Assembly: GCF_009857435.1 (NCBI RefSeq)
Contig: NZ_WWCK01000006.1
Location: forward strand, 1-64,000
Direction: 5' to 3'
Origin: Duganella rivi
GTDB taxonomy: Bacteria > Pseudomonadota > Gammaproteobacteria > Burkholderiales > Burkholderiaceae_D
Length of the DNA stretch: 64,000 bases
Shown: positions 42,931 through 50,730 of the stretch, in pieces
Layout of the letters: the number at the start of each line of letters is the position of its first letter
How positions within the stretch are numbered: the first letter of the stretch is position 1
Made by a program: the position numbers and the translations under genes
The notes under the pieces: model-generated
Databases searched by the model: none
What the model was told of the DNA's origin: nothing
What the model saw: only the letters and a program-made list of their open reading frames with translations

Positions 42931-43106
42931 AATATTCTCTTTCCCAACTTAAGCCGAAGAATCCACACAATGCGGACCTAACGGTCAGTCTTGGTCCCGC
43001 CAGAAGGCTCTGCTGAGCCCGCTGCTTGGGTGCTTGACCTTCGTACTGCATACTGACCGCACGGTTCAGCGTCTGTGGCCAGACACTTTGCGGCGTTACA
43101 TGAACG

Positions 43107-43140
43107 AAGCCCACGAGTATTACACACAACTCGCGGGCTT
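43107..43140 (-). terminator. Terminator-like hairpin between rpsQ and rplN
   Basis: AAGCCC-A-CGAG pairs with CTCG-C-GGGCTT with one mismatch around a 12-base loop, within the 278-base gap. A second long-range pairing (AATTGAAA at about 43151-43158 with TTTCAATT at about 43203-43210) brackets the end of rpsQ. There is no T-tract. These mark the S10/spc boundary and may attenuate transcription. I found no clear spc promoter. Confidence 0.45.
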
Positions 43141-43208
43141 GCAAGAACTAATTGAAAATACCGCCTAAAACCACCGTTGCGGGCAGTGTTAAGCGGCGGC
43201 TATTTCAA

Positions 43209-43475
43209 TTAAACGATTTGCGCGGCTTGCACCACGCGGGTCACGGTCCATGCCTTCGTTTTGGAGATCGGGCGACCTTCGGTGATTTCCACCGTATCAC
43301 CGGCTTTCACCTGGTTGGTCTCGTCGTGGGCGTGATACTTTGCCGAACGAACGATGATCTTGCCATACAGAGGGTGTTTCACGTGACGTTCGATCAGAAC
43401 GGTAACGGTCTTGTCCATCTTGTCGGACACAACTTTACCGATCAGCGTACGCTTCAGCTTTACTTGCTCGGTCAT
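43209..43475 (-). CDS. rpsQ: 30S ribosomal protein S17
   Basis: S17 (88 residues) is an early-assembly OB-fold protein. KLKRTLIGKVVSDKMDKTVTV and the ETRPISKTK-like segment (EGRPISKTKAW) are conserved. It overlaps rpmC by 4 bases and is the last gene of the S10 block. Confidence 0.97.
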   Translation of the reverse strand: MTEQVKLKRTLIGKVVSDKMDKTVTVLIERHVKHPLYGKIIVRSAKYHAHDETNQVKAGDTVEITEGRPISKTKAWTVTRVVQAAQIV

Positions 43476-43663
43476 TTTGCTTCCTTCGTGTTCAATACCG
43501 TTTTTACGCGTGCGATGTCGCGACGTACCTTCTTGAGCTGCGAGGTGTTGCTCAGCTGTTGCGTAGCGATTTGCATACGCAGGCCGAACTGTGCCTTCAA
43601 CAGGTCATTCAGCTCTTTTTGCAGAGCTACCTGGTCTTTGCCGCGGAGTTCAGATGCTTTCAT
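43472..43663 (-). CDS. rpmC: 50S ribosomal protein L29
   Basis: L29 (63 residues) is a small two-helix protein at the exit tunnel, contacting trigger factor and SRP. It starts MKASELRGKDQVALQKEL and ends VRRDIARVKTVLNTKEAK. It is between rplP and rpsQ. Confidence 0.97.
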   Translation of the reverse strand: MKASELRGKDQVALQKELNDLLKAQFGLRMQIATQQLSNTSQLKKVRRDIARVKTVLNTKEAK

Positions 43664-43675
43664 ATTTCACTCCTG

Positions 43676-44095
43676 TTATTGGCCAACTTGGCGCACCACG
43701 AAGGTGGTCGCCAGTGGCAGTTTGGCAGCGGCCAGGCGGAATGCTTCGCGCGCCAGTTCTTCTGCGACGCCGTCCATCTCGTACAGGACTTTGCCTGGGC
43801 GGATTTCAGCGACGTAGTACTCTGGGTTACCCTTACCGTTACCCATACGGACTTCAGCTGGCTTGTTCGAGATCGGCTTGTCTGGGAAGACGCGGATCCA
43901 GATACGGCCGCCACGCTTGATGTGACGGGTCATGGCACGACGCGCTGCTTCGATTTGACGGGCAGTGATACGGCCACGAGCGACGGCCTTCAGACCGAAC
44001 TCGCCAAACGACACGTTGGTGCCGGTGGTGTGCGAAATGCCGGTGTTACGGCCTTTCTGCTCTTTACGATACTTTCTGCGTGCTGGTTGCAGCAT
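43676..44095 (-). CDS. rplP: 50S ribosomal protein L16
   Basis: L16 (139 residues) helps position the A-site tRNA. It starts MLQPARRKYRKEQKGRN; the IEAARRAMTRHIKRGGRIWI and PISNKPAEVRMGNGKG segments are conserved. It begins 2 bases after the rpsC stop. Confidence 0.98.
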   Translation of the reverse strand: MLQPARRKYRKEQKGRNTGISHTTGTNVSFGEFGLKAVARGRITARQIEAARRAMTRHIKRGGRIWIRVFPDKPISNKPAEVRMGNGKGNPEYYVAEIRPGKVLYEMDGVAEELAREAFRLAAAKLPLATTFVVRQVGQ

Positions 44096-44097
44096 GA

Positions 44098-44871
44098 TTA
44101 TTCTCCTGCTTTCTCAGCCGGCTTGGCAGCGCGACGGGCGCCACCAGCTGGACGTGGACGGCCAGCTGGCTTGCCGTCTTCACGACGTGGGCCACGTGGC
44201 TTTTTCTCTTCAGCCGGGGTATCGATCACTGGAGCTTCGCCGGTGGCCGAACGGTCACCTTTGTAGACCCACACCTTGACACCGATGATGCCGTAGGTGG
44301 TCGACGCTTCCGAGGTGCCGTAGTCGATGTCAGCGCGCAGGGTGTGCAGTGGCACACGGCCTTCGCGGTACCATTCGGTACGGGCGATCTCGATGCCGTT
44401 CAGACGACCCGACGACATGATCTTGATGCCCAGGGCGCCCAGGCGCATCGCGTTCTGCATCGCGCGCTTCATGGCGCGGCGGAACATGATACGTTTTTCG
44501 AGCTGCTGAGCGATCGAGTCAGCGATCAGCTGCGAATCGATTTCTGGCTTGCGGATTTCTTCGATGTTCACGTGCACCGGCACGCCCATGATCTTGCCCA
44601 GCGCCGACTTCAGTACTTCGATGTCTTCGCCTTTTTTGCCGATCACAACACCTGGACGCGAGCTGTAGATGGTGAAGCGCGCGTTCTTGGCTGGACGCTC
44701 GATGACGATGCGGCCAACCGAAGCGTTCTTCAGCTTGGTCTTCAGGTAGGTACGTGCTTTCAAGTCTTCGTTCAGCATGTCGGCAAAGTTACCATTGCCA
44801 GCGTACCAACGCGAAGCCCAGTTACGGGTTACCGCCAGGCGGAAACCAGTTGGATGAATTTTCTGACCCAT
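44098..44871 (-). CDS. rpsC: 30S ribosomal protein S3
   Basis: S3 (257 residues) is at the mRNA entry tunnel and has helicase activity. It has a KH domain (VVIGKKGEDIEVLKSALGK) and a C-terminal domain with GRLNGIEIARTEWYREGRVP. The last 35 or so residues form a Lys/Arg/Pro/Gly/Ala-rich tail absent from the shorter E. coli protein (233 residues), as often seen in betaproteobacteria. Confidence 0.98.
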   Translation of the reverse strand: MGQKIHPTGFRLAVTRNWASRWYAGNGNFADMLNEDLKARTYLKTKLKNASVGRIVIERPAKNARFTIYSSRPGVVIGKKGEDIEVLKSALGKIMGVPVHVNIEEIRKPEIDSQLIADSIAQQLEKRIMFRRAMKRAMQNAMRLGALGIKIMSSGRLNGIEIARTEWYREGRVPLHTLRADIDYGTSEASTTYGIIGVKVWVYKGDRSATGEAPVIDTPAEEKKPRGPRREDGKPAGRPRPAGGARRAAKPAEKAGE

Positions 44872-44880
44872 CTTGGCTCC

Positions 44881-45210
44881 TTAGTTGCCGACGGTCACAT
44901 AAATGTGACACGATTGTTTCGAAATGCGATCGCCACGACCTTTTGCACGCGCGGTGAAGCGCTTCAGGATCGGGCCCTTTTCAACGTAGATCGTTTTCAC
45001 GAACAATTCGTCGATGTCGGCACCATCGTTGTGCTCAGCGTTGGCGATTGCCGACTCGAGCACTTTCTTGATGATGGTGGCGCCTTTTTTCGGGCTGAAT
45101 TGCAGAATGTTGAGTGCAGCGTCAACTTTCTTGCCACGGATCAGGTCAGCAACCAGGCGGCCCTTTTGGTCCGACAGGCGCACGCCTTTGAGGATAGCTT
45201 TGGTTTCCAT
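44881..45210 (-). CDS. rplV: 50S ribosomal protein L22
   Basis: L22 (109 residues) lines the exit tunnel; its long loop is a macrolide-resistance site. METKAILKGVRLSDQKGRLV and the loop FTARAKGRGDRISKQS are conserved with no obvious insertion or deletion. Its start overlaps the rpsS stop by 1 base. Confidence 0.97.
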   Translation of the reverse strand: METKAILKGVRLSDQKGRLVADLIRGKKVDAALNILQFSPKKGATIIKKVLESAIANAEHNDGADIDELFVKTIYVEKGPILKRFTARAKGRGDRISKQSCHIYVTVGN

Positions 45211-45485
45211 TATTTCTTCGCCTTCTTGTCAGCGGCATGGCCTTTGAACGTGCGGGTCAGCGCGAATTCGCCGAGCTTGTGACCAACCATGTTCTCGGAA
45301 ACGTACACAGGCACGTGCAGCTTGCCGTTGTGAACAGCGATCGTCAGGCCGATGAAGTCAGGCATGATGGTCGAGCGACGGGACCAGGTTTTGATTGGCT
45401 TTTTGTCTTTGGACGCTTGCGCGGCTTCGACTTTTTTCACCAGGTGGGCGTCACAGAACGGCCCTTTTTTCAATGAACGAGTCAT
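45210..45485 (-). CDS. rpsS: 30S ribosomal protein S19
   Basis: S19 (91 residues) is in the head of the small subunit and forms a bridge with L5. It starts MTRSLKKGPFCDAHLVKK; TWSRRSTIMPDFIGLTIAV and GHKLGEFALTRTFKGH are conserved. Confidence 0.97.
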   Translation of the reverse strand: MTRSLKKGPFCDAHLVKKVEAAQASKDKKPIKTWSRRSTIMPDFIGLTIAVHNGKLHVPVYVSENMVGHKLGEFALTRTFKGHAADKKAKK

Positions 45486-45494
45486 GATTTATCC

Positions 45495-46325
45495 TTATTT
45501 CTTGCCGCGGCGCGAGACGATCATCGAAGAAGTGCGCTTGTTGCTGCGAGTCTTCTTACCCTTGGTCTGCTGGCCCCATGGCGACACTGGGTGACGACCA
45601 GCTGCGGTACGGCCTTCACCACCACCGTGCGGGTGGTCGATCGGGTTCATGACCACACCGCGAACGGTAGGACGAACACCGCGCCAACGCATGGCACCAG
45701 CTTTACCGATCTTACGCAGGCTGTGTTCGGCATTGCCGACTTCACCCACGGTAGCACGGCACTCGATGTGCACGCGACGTACTTCACCCGAGCGCAGACG
45801 CACTTGAGCGTAGGTACCTTCACGCGCCATCAGCACGACGCCGGCGCCGGCGGTACGGGCCATCTGGGCACCTTTACCTGGCAGCATTTCCACGCAGTTC
45901 ATGATGGTACCGACTGGAATGTTACGGATCGGCAGGCAGTTACCCGACTTGATCGGCGCTTCCGAGCCGGTCATGATGGTGTCGCCCACAGCCATGCCTT
46001 TGGTGGCGATGATGTAGGTACGGGCGCCGTCGGCGTAGCACAGCAGAGCGATGTGCGCAGTACGGTTAGGATCGTATTCGATACGTTCCACTTTCGCTGG
46101 GATACCGTCCTTGCTGTTACGCTTGAAGTCGATCACGCGATAGTGCTGCTTGTGACCACCACCGATGTGACGGGTGGTGATGTGACCGTTGTTGTTACGG
46201 CCAGCAGTTTTCGATTTTTTCTCAACCAGAGCGGCGAACGGACGGCCTTTGTACAGGTCGCTGTTCACAACTTTCACCATGCCACGACGGCCTGGGGAGG
46301 TTGGCTTCATCTTAACGAGTGCCAT
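45495..46325 (-). CDS. rplB: 50S ribosomal protein L2
   Basis: L2 (276 residues) is needed for subunit joining and peptidyl transfer. It starts MALVKMKPTSPGRRGMVKV; VMNPIDHPHGGGEGRT contains the conserved His of the active-centre loop. It overlaps the rplW stop by 1 base. Confidence 0.98.
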   Translation of the reverse strand: MALVKMKPTSPGRRGMVKVVNSDLYKGRPFAALVEKKSKTAGRNNNGHITTRHIGGGHKQHYRVIDFKRNSKDGIPAKVERIEYDPNRTAHIALLCYADGARTYIIATKGMAVGDTIMTGSEAPIKSGNCLPIRNIPVGTIMNCVEMLPGKGAQMARTAGAGVVLMAREGTYAQVRLRSGEVRRVHIECRATVGEVGNAEHSLRKIGKAGAMRWRGVRPTVRGVVMNPIDHPHGGGEGRTAAGRHPVSPWGQQTKGKKTRSNKRTSSMIVSRRGKK

Positions 46326-46639
46326 TATTTAGCCTCCTCGGTGAAATTGATTTCCTGGCCTGGTTTCAGGCACACGAAAGCACGCTTGGTGTGGTTGCGG
46401 CGGCCGATGTGGGCGCCCGAACGCTTTTGCTTGCCTTCGCGGTTTACGGTTTGCACCGAAGCCACTTCGACTTTGAACAGCAGTTCTACGGCAGCCTTGA
46501 TCTCTGGCTTGGTCGCGTCGGTGGTAACACGGAACACGATCTGCTCGTTCTTTTCCGCGACCAGGGTGGCCTTTTCGGAAATCACTGGCGCAACCAGTAC
46601 TTTCAGCAGGCGTTCTTCGCTAAATTTCAATGCGCTCAT
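46325..46639 (-). CDS. rplW: 50S ribosomal protein L23
   Basis: L23 (104 residues) is the exit-tunnel docking site for trigger factor and SRP. It has EERLLKVLVAPVISEKATLV and a basic loop with GKQKRSGAHIGRRNHTK. It overlaps the rplD stop by 4 bases. Confidence 0.97.
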   Translation of the reverse strand: MSALKFSEERLLKVLVAPVISEKATLVAEKNEQIVFRVTTDATKPEIKAAVELLFKVEVASVQTVNREGKQKRSGAHIGRRNHTKRAFVCLKPGQEINFTEEAK

Positions 46640-47256
46640 GCCAGCATCTCCTCAATCTTAGCCAGCGCAGCCTTGGTCACCAGGATCTTTTTGTAGAAGA
46701 CCAGCGACATAGGATCGGCGTGACGTGGCTCAACAACCAGCACGTTTGGCAGGTTGCGGGAAGCCAGTTCCAGGTTTTCGTTGGCGGTGTCGGTGATGAT
46801 CAGCACGGAGTCGAAGCCCAGGCCGGTCAGCTTTTGCGACAGCAGCTTGGTTTTTGGTGCTTCGATCGACAGATCTTCGATCACGACCAGACGGTCTTCA
46901 CGGGCCAGCTGCGACAGAATCGAGCACAGACCAGCGCGGTACATCTTCTTGTTCACTTTGTGGGTGAAGTTCTCGTCAGGCGAGTTCGGGAAGATGCGAC
47001 CACCGCCGCGCCACAGTGGCGACGACGACATACCTGCACGAGCACGGCCGGTACCTTTTTGGCGCCATGGCTTTTTGGTCGTGTGGTGGACTTCTTCACG
47101 GTCTTTTTGTTTACGGTTGCCGCTGCGAGCATTGGCTTGGTAAGCAACGACGATCTGGTGGATCAGGGCTTCGTTGTAGTCACGGCCGAAGACGGTGTCG
47201 GCGGCAGCAACGTTAGAGGCGGCTTGACCTTGAGCGTTCAAGAGCTTGAGTTCCAT
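46636..47256 (-). CDS. rplD: 50S ribosomal protein L4
   Basis: L4 (206 residues) lines the exit tunnel and, in E. coli, represses the S10 operon by acting on its leader. It starts MELKLLNAQGQAASNV; the extended loop KKPWRQKGTGRARAGMSSSP is intact. The leader that L4 would act on cannot be the E. coli one, since rpsJ is no longer at the head of this unit. Confidence 0.97.
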   Translation of the reverse strand: MELKLLNAQGQAASNVAAADTVFGRDYNEALIHQIVVAYQANARSGNRKQKDREEVHHTTKKPWRQKGTGRARAGMSSSPLWRGGGRIFPNSPDENFTHKVNKKMYRAGLCSILSQLAREDRLVVIEDLSIEAPKTKLLSQKLTGLGFDSVLIITDTANENLELASRNLPNVLVVEPRHADPMSLVFYKKILVTKAALAKIEEMLA

Positions 47257-47259
47257 CGT

Positions 47260-47916
47260 TTAAGCTCCCTTCTTTGCTTTAACTTTGACAGCAGGCGAAA
47301 CCACTACCTGGCCGTTTTTGGCGCCAGGGATCGCACCTTTGACCAGCAGCAGCTGGCGGTCGGCGTCGATACGGGCGATTTCGAGGTTCTGCACGGTCGT
47401 GGTGACATCACCCATGTGACCGGTCATGCGCTTACCTGGGAACACGCGGCCTGGATCCTGCGCCATACCGATGGAGCCTGGAACATTGTGCGAACGCGAG
47501 TTACCGTGGGTTTGACGACCCGAAGCAAAGTTGTGACGCTTGATGGTACCGGCGTAGCCTTTACCGATCGACACACCTTGAACGTCGACTTTTTGACCAA
47601 CTTCGAACAGGGAAACGGCGACAACTTCGCCAGCTTTCAGTTCGGCAGCTTTAGCAGCGTCAACGCGGAACTCTTTCAGCAGAGTACCAGCTTCAACACC
47701 GGCTTTAGCGTGGTGACCAGCAACGGCTTTGGTCACGCGGGAAGCGCGACGTTGACCGAATGCGACCTGAACTGCGGTGTAGCCGTCAGTTTCAGGAGTT
47801 TTGATTTGCGCAACACGGTTGTTCGATACGTCAACCACGGTGACTGGGATCGAGTCCCCGTCATCAGTGAAGATACGCATCATGCCAACCTTGCGACCGA
47901 GGAGGCCAAGGCTCAT
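47260..47916 (-). CDS. rplC: 50S ribosomal protein L3
   Basis: L3 (218 residues) starts large-subunit assembly and reaches the peptidyl-transferase centre. The start MSLGLLGRKVGMMRIFTD at 47916 follows GGAGAAA. The loop HNFASGRQTHGNSRSHN and MAQDPGRVFPGKRM are conserved. It is the first gene of the S10 block here because rpsJ has been separated; its own promoter lies at 48013-48041. Confidence 0.97.
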   Translation of the reverse strand: MSLGLLGRKVGMMRIFTDDGDSIPVTVVDVSNNRVAQIKTPETDGYTAVQVAFGQRRASRVTKAVAGHHAKAGVEAGTLLKEFRVDAAKAAELKAGEVVAVSLFEVGQKVDVQGVSIGKGYAGTIKRHNFASGRQTHGNSRSHNVPGSIGMAQDPGRVFPGKRMTGHMGDVTTTVQNLEIARIDADRQLLLVKGAIPGAKNGQVVVSPAVKVKAKKGA

Positions 47917-48012
47917 TTTTTCTCCAATTCCCACCTACGATTGGGCGGGGATATGTTGAACTACAAAAATAGTACGGACCAATAAAAAGACGAATCCATA
48001 CCGAAGCCGGCT

Positions 48013-48041
48013 AGTGTATCTTGATTTGGGGCTTGACGCAA
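48013..48041 (-). promoter_or_regulatory. Promoter of the rplC-led S10 operon
   Basis: On the minus strand TTGCGT (48036-48041) and TACACT (48013-48018) are spaced exactly 17 bases, a good sigma-70 pair. Transcription would start near 48006, giving a leader of about 90 bases before rplC. Confidence 0.7.
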
Positions 48042-48202
48042 CAACTTAGTACGAGGTATGTCAGCTTTTTGACGCGTCTGCGGACGCAGGGGGAAGAAAG
48101 GCACCAAAACCAGCCGCCATGCGGGCTGGCGGCCGCTCACGCCGGCCGTTTTCTTGCCGAATGCTTAACGCGCAAGACGCGGCAGATGCGCGAGGTGTGT
48201 CA

Positions 48203-48565
48203 CTATTTTGCCTTGATAGCCGCCCGAATTCGGCGCATTGCTTCTTCGTGCGGCACCAGCGGCGATGGGTCATCGAGCGCTTCCTGCACTTCACCTATGA
48301 GCCACTCGTCATATCCCTCTTCTTTTTCCATCTGCTTAATATCAAATTGCTCGATTCCCAAGGCCCGCAAGCGTTGCTCGACCGCCTCTAGCGCATCGAA
48401 TACTGCCGCAGCCTTGCTTTCCAAGTCGAGCAGCAGGCGGTCGCCTTGCATGTCATGTACGCACACAACCCAGCCCAAGTCATCGGGCTGGGCGGATACG
48501 CTGAACTCGTGTTTTGCACGGGCTAATTTAGCCAGCGCTTCAGGTTCTATGGTTTGCGTTTTCAT
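48203..48565 (-). CDS. Orphan RelB/StbD-like antitoxin domain fused to an unknown N-terminal domain
   Basis: A 120-residue protein. The last 35 residues (YDEWLIGEVQEALDDPSPLV, then PHEEAMRRIRAAIKAK) resemble the C-terminal half of small RelB/StbD 'stability determinant' antitoxins. Residues 1-78 are an unrecognised alpha/beta domain including GWVVCVHDMQGDRLLLDLES. GGAGG precedes the ATG at 48565. A toxin gene would be expected directly downstream, but the 160 bases before the S10 promoter hold no credible frame. The antitoxin likeness is from pattern memory and is moderate. Confidence 0.6.
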   Translation of the reverse strand: MKTQTIEPEALAKLARAKHEFSVSAQPDDLGWVVCVHDMQGDRLLLDLESKAAAVFDALEAVEQRLRALGIEQFDIKQMEKEEGYDEWLIGEVQEALDDPSPLVPHEEAMRRIRAAIKAK

Positions 48566-48643
48566 ATTGCCTCCACCGGGTAAGAAAACCAATCTAGCAC
48601 GAACCTAAACTGCTAGTTTGAGGCGGCGCAAACGGCTATGCGA

Positions 48644-49489
48644 TTATTTTTCCGGCACGTGGATGCGGGCTTTGATGTGTTTCAGGTTTGCCACTATGGT
48701 GAAGGTCATAATCACCAGCAGCGACCATGAGCTCCATTTGCTGACATGGACGGCCGACCAGGCGCCGAGCTGGTTCGGGTAGCGCCAGATGCCCCAGAAG
48801 GTGCTGATGTTCTCGGCCAGCCAGATGAATAAGCCGATCAGCACAAACGCCAGCAGCAAGGGCATGCTACGGTCGCGATCCAGCGGGCGGAACACCACCG
48901 TGGTGCGCGCGTACAGCCCCAGCGCGCAGGCGGCCAGATACCAGCGATAGTCGCCGATATAGTGATGGGTGAAGAAGTTGGCGTAGATCAGGATGGCAAT
49001 CAGCGCCGCCATCCAGTGCGGCGGATGGTGGCGAATGCGCAAATCAAACAGCCGCCACGCCTGGATGATGTAGCTGCCCACCGCCGCGTACATAAAACCG
49101 GAAAACAGCGGCACGCCCAACAGCTTGGTGTAGCCAAAATCAGGATAGCTCCACGACTGGATCGCGCCCGAGGTCTTGAACACTTCCAGCGCAAAGCCCA
49201 CTACGTGGAACAGGCTCACCGCCTTCAGTTCATCCCATGTTTCCAGCTTGGCCCACACCATCCACGCCTGTATGCCCAGCGCCGCCACCAGCAGCACGTC
49301 GTAGCGCGGCAGTCCCAGCAGGCCGGTGCGCGGTACCAGGAACACGGCGCCAAAGAACAGCGCAACAAACAGGCAGGCGCGCGCTTCCTTGATACCAAAG
49401 TACCAAAATTCCGCAACAAAGCGGGCCGCACCGCGCAGGCCCGGGCGGGCGGCGGCATTTAATAGGTGGTGATCGAAAGTGGCAAGCAT
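48644..49489 (-). CDS. DUF817 family integral membrane protein
   Basis: A 281-residue protein with about eight membrane helices. Segments such as FWYFGIKEARACLFVALFF, FKTSGAIQSWSYPDFGYTK and WGIWRYPNQLGAWSAVHVSK match the pattern of the DUF817 (YoaT-like) family, whose function is unknown. It lies after a strong terminator, between the cupin-like gene and the antitoxin-like gene, inside the block that separates rpsJ from rplC. Confidence 0.82.
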   Translation of the reverse strand: MLATFDHHLLNAAARPGLRGAARFVAEFWYFGIKEARACLFVALFFGAVFLVPRTGLLGLPRYDVLLVAALGIQAWMVWAKLETWDELKAVSLFHVVGFALEVFKTSGAIQSWSYPDFGYTKLLGVPLFSGFMYAAVGSYIIQAWRLFDLRIRHHPPHWMAALIAILIYANFFTHHYIGDYRWYLAACALGLYARTTVVFRPLDRDRSMPLLLAFVLIGLFIWLAENISTFWGIWRYPNQLGAWSAVHVSKWSSWSLLVIMTFTIVANLKHIKARIHVPEK

Positions 49490-49515
49490 GGCGCTTACTC
49501 TACCGTTACCGAGGC

Positions 49516-49549
49516 AAAAAAAACAGGCCGCCGGGACGGCGCGGCCTGT
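49516..49549 (-). terminator. Terminator after the cupin-like gene
   Basis: ACAGGCCGC at 49523-49531 pairs with GCGGCCTGT at 49541-49549; on the minus strand the stem is followed by eight T. It ends the TonB receptor/cupin transcription unit. Confidence 0.85.
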
Positions 49550-49616
49550 GCAAGTGTCGGGGCGGCACGACCCGCCCCTCCCCCTCTCAGTACAGCAGAG
49601 TCTTTACCGCCGGCCC

Positions 49617-50654
49617 CTAGCGGTTGAGCCGGTTCAGCAACTGGGCGCGCAGCATGCGCGCGCCCGCTTCGTCCAGTGGCGCCAGCACCCCGCGCGCGGC
49701 CGGCGGGATATGGGCCGCCTCGCTGCCGTCGCTGTCGAACACGTAGTGGCGGAAGATTTCCTGCCACGCCGCGCGCTGCGCCGGCGGCAAATCGCGCATG
49801 GTCATCAGACCCAGCAGCAAGGCATTGTGCGGCGTGTCCATCCACGCCGGCGACTGCCGCCACCAGTAGTTAATCAAGATATTGAACGGCTCCAGCCCTT
49901 CCACGTGGTGCCACCACATGCTGGGGATGAACACCGCGTCGCCCGCCTCCAGCTCGGCCGACTGGGCCTGCGCCAGCGCTTCGGCAAAGCGCGGATAGCG
50001 TTCCAGATCGGGCTGGTGCAGATCGACCATGCTGACCGACTGACCGGCCGGCGTCACGTCGAGCGGCCCGACATACAGGTTCTTCAGCTGCTCCGGCGGG
50101 AACAGGGTGAAGCGGCGGCGGCCGGCCGCCACGCAGGCCAGGTTGTCCGGCACATCATAGTGGGCCGGGATGCGGGTGCGGTTGCCGATCCACAGGCTGG
50201 CCAGCGGGTCGCGCGCGCCCAGGTTCACATCGTTCTCGGCGCGCAGGCCCGGCAGGCAGGTGTCGATGGTGGTCGAGCCGACATACATGGTCGGCGGCGC
50301 CGGCGCATCGAGGTGCGCGGCCAGCGCGTCGAGCACCTGGTCGAAGCGCACCATCTGGCTGTTGAAATTGAAACCGTTCAGTTCATCGTTGTAAAAAATG
50401 CGGCCGTCGCTGCCCGGCGGGCGGTGGCTGCCCAGCACCGTGGCGTCGCGGTAAAAACGGCGCAAATAGCTGTCGGCCGCGCGCGCCGAGCGGCGCGCCG
50501 CCTGCACCAGCGGCCAGTGCGCCACCAGCCCGCGCAGCACCAGCGGCACAGGCGAGCACAGCACCTCATCGGGCAAGGGCCGGCTACCGTCGCCACACAG
50601 CTCGGCGCTGCGCGTGCAATCGATCTCGGCAATAGCGGTGAGACTGGCGGACAT
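49617..50654 (-). CDS. Cupin-like (JmjC-type) domain protein
   Basis: A 345-residue Fe(II)/2-oxoglutarate-oxygenase-like protein of the Cupin_8 type. The metal triad can be assigned to His165-x-Asp167 (RIPAHYDVPDN) and His249 or His250 (IPSMWWHHVEG), with a basic strand RRRFTLFPPEQLKNLYVG between. ATG 50654 follows GAGAG. Relatives are commonly encoded beside TIGR01782-type TonB receptors in carbohydrate-scavenging loci, as here. It starts 77 bases after the receptor stop, beyond an attenuator-like hairpin. Substrate unknown. Confidence 0.85.
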   Translation of the reverse strand: MSASLTAIAEIDCTRSAELCGDGSRPLPDEVLCSPVPLVLRGLVAHWPLVQAARRSARAADSYLRRFYRDATVLGSHRPPGSDGRIFYNDELNGFNFNSQMVRFDQVLDALAAHLDAPAPPTMYVGSTTIDTCLPGLRAENDVNLGARDPLASLWIGNRTRIPAHYDVPDNLACVAAGRRRFTLFPPEQLKNLYVGPLDVTPAGQSVSMVDLHQPDLERYPRFAEALAQAQSAELEAGDAVFIPSMWWHHVEGLEPFNILINYWWRQSPAWMDTPHNALLLGLMTMRDLPPAQRAAWQEIFRHYVFDSDGSEAAHIPPAARGVLAPLDEAGARMLRAQLLNRLNR

Positions 50655-50666
50655 GAATTCTCTCAA

Positions 50667-50698
50667 GAAAACAGGCCGTCGCACCGGGCGACGGCCTG
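50667..50698 (-). terminator. Attenuator-like hairpin between TonB receptor and cupin-like gene
   Basis: CAGGCCGTCGC (50672-50682) pairs perfectly with GCGACGGCCTG (50688-50698) over a 5-base loop; on the minus strand TTTTC follows. It would lower expression of the cupin-like gene relative to the receptor. Confidence 0.65.
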
Positions 50699-50730
50699 CG
50701 GACTTACTCAACTACCTTTTCAACCCCGGC

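Noticed and set aside
42917..43144. A 75-residue frame in the rpsQ-rplN gap
   Set aside because: It overlaps the rplN start, has no ribosome site and no similarity that I recognise; it spans the hairpin region instead.
48061..48294. Possible toxin gene downstream of the antitoxin-like gene
   Set aside because: The minus-strand frame here overlaps the antitoxin-like coding end, is Arg/Ala-rich and shows no RelE/ParE pattern.
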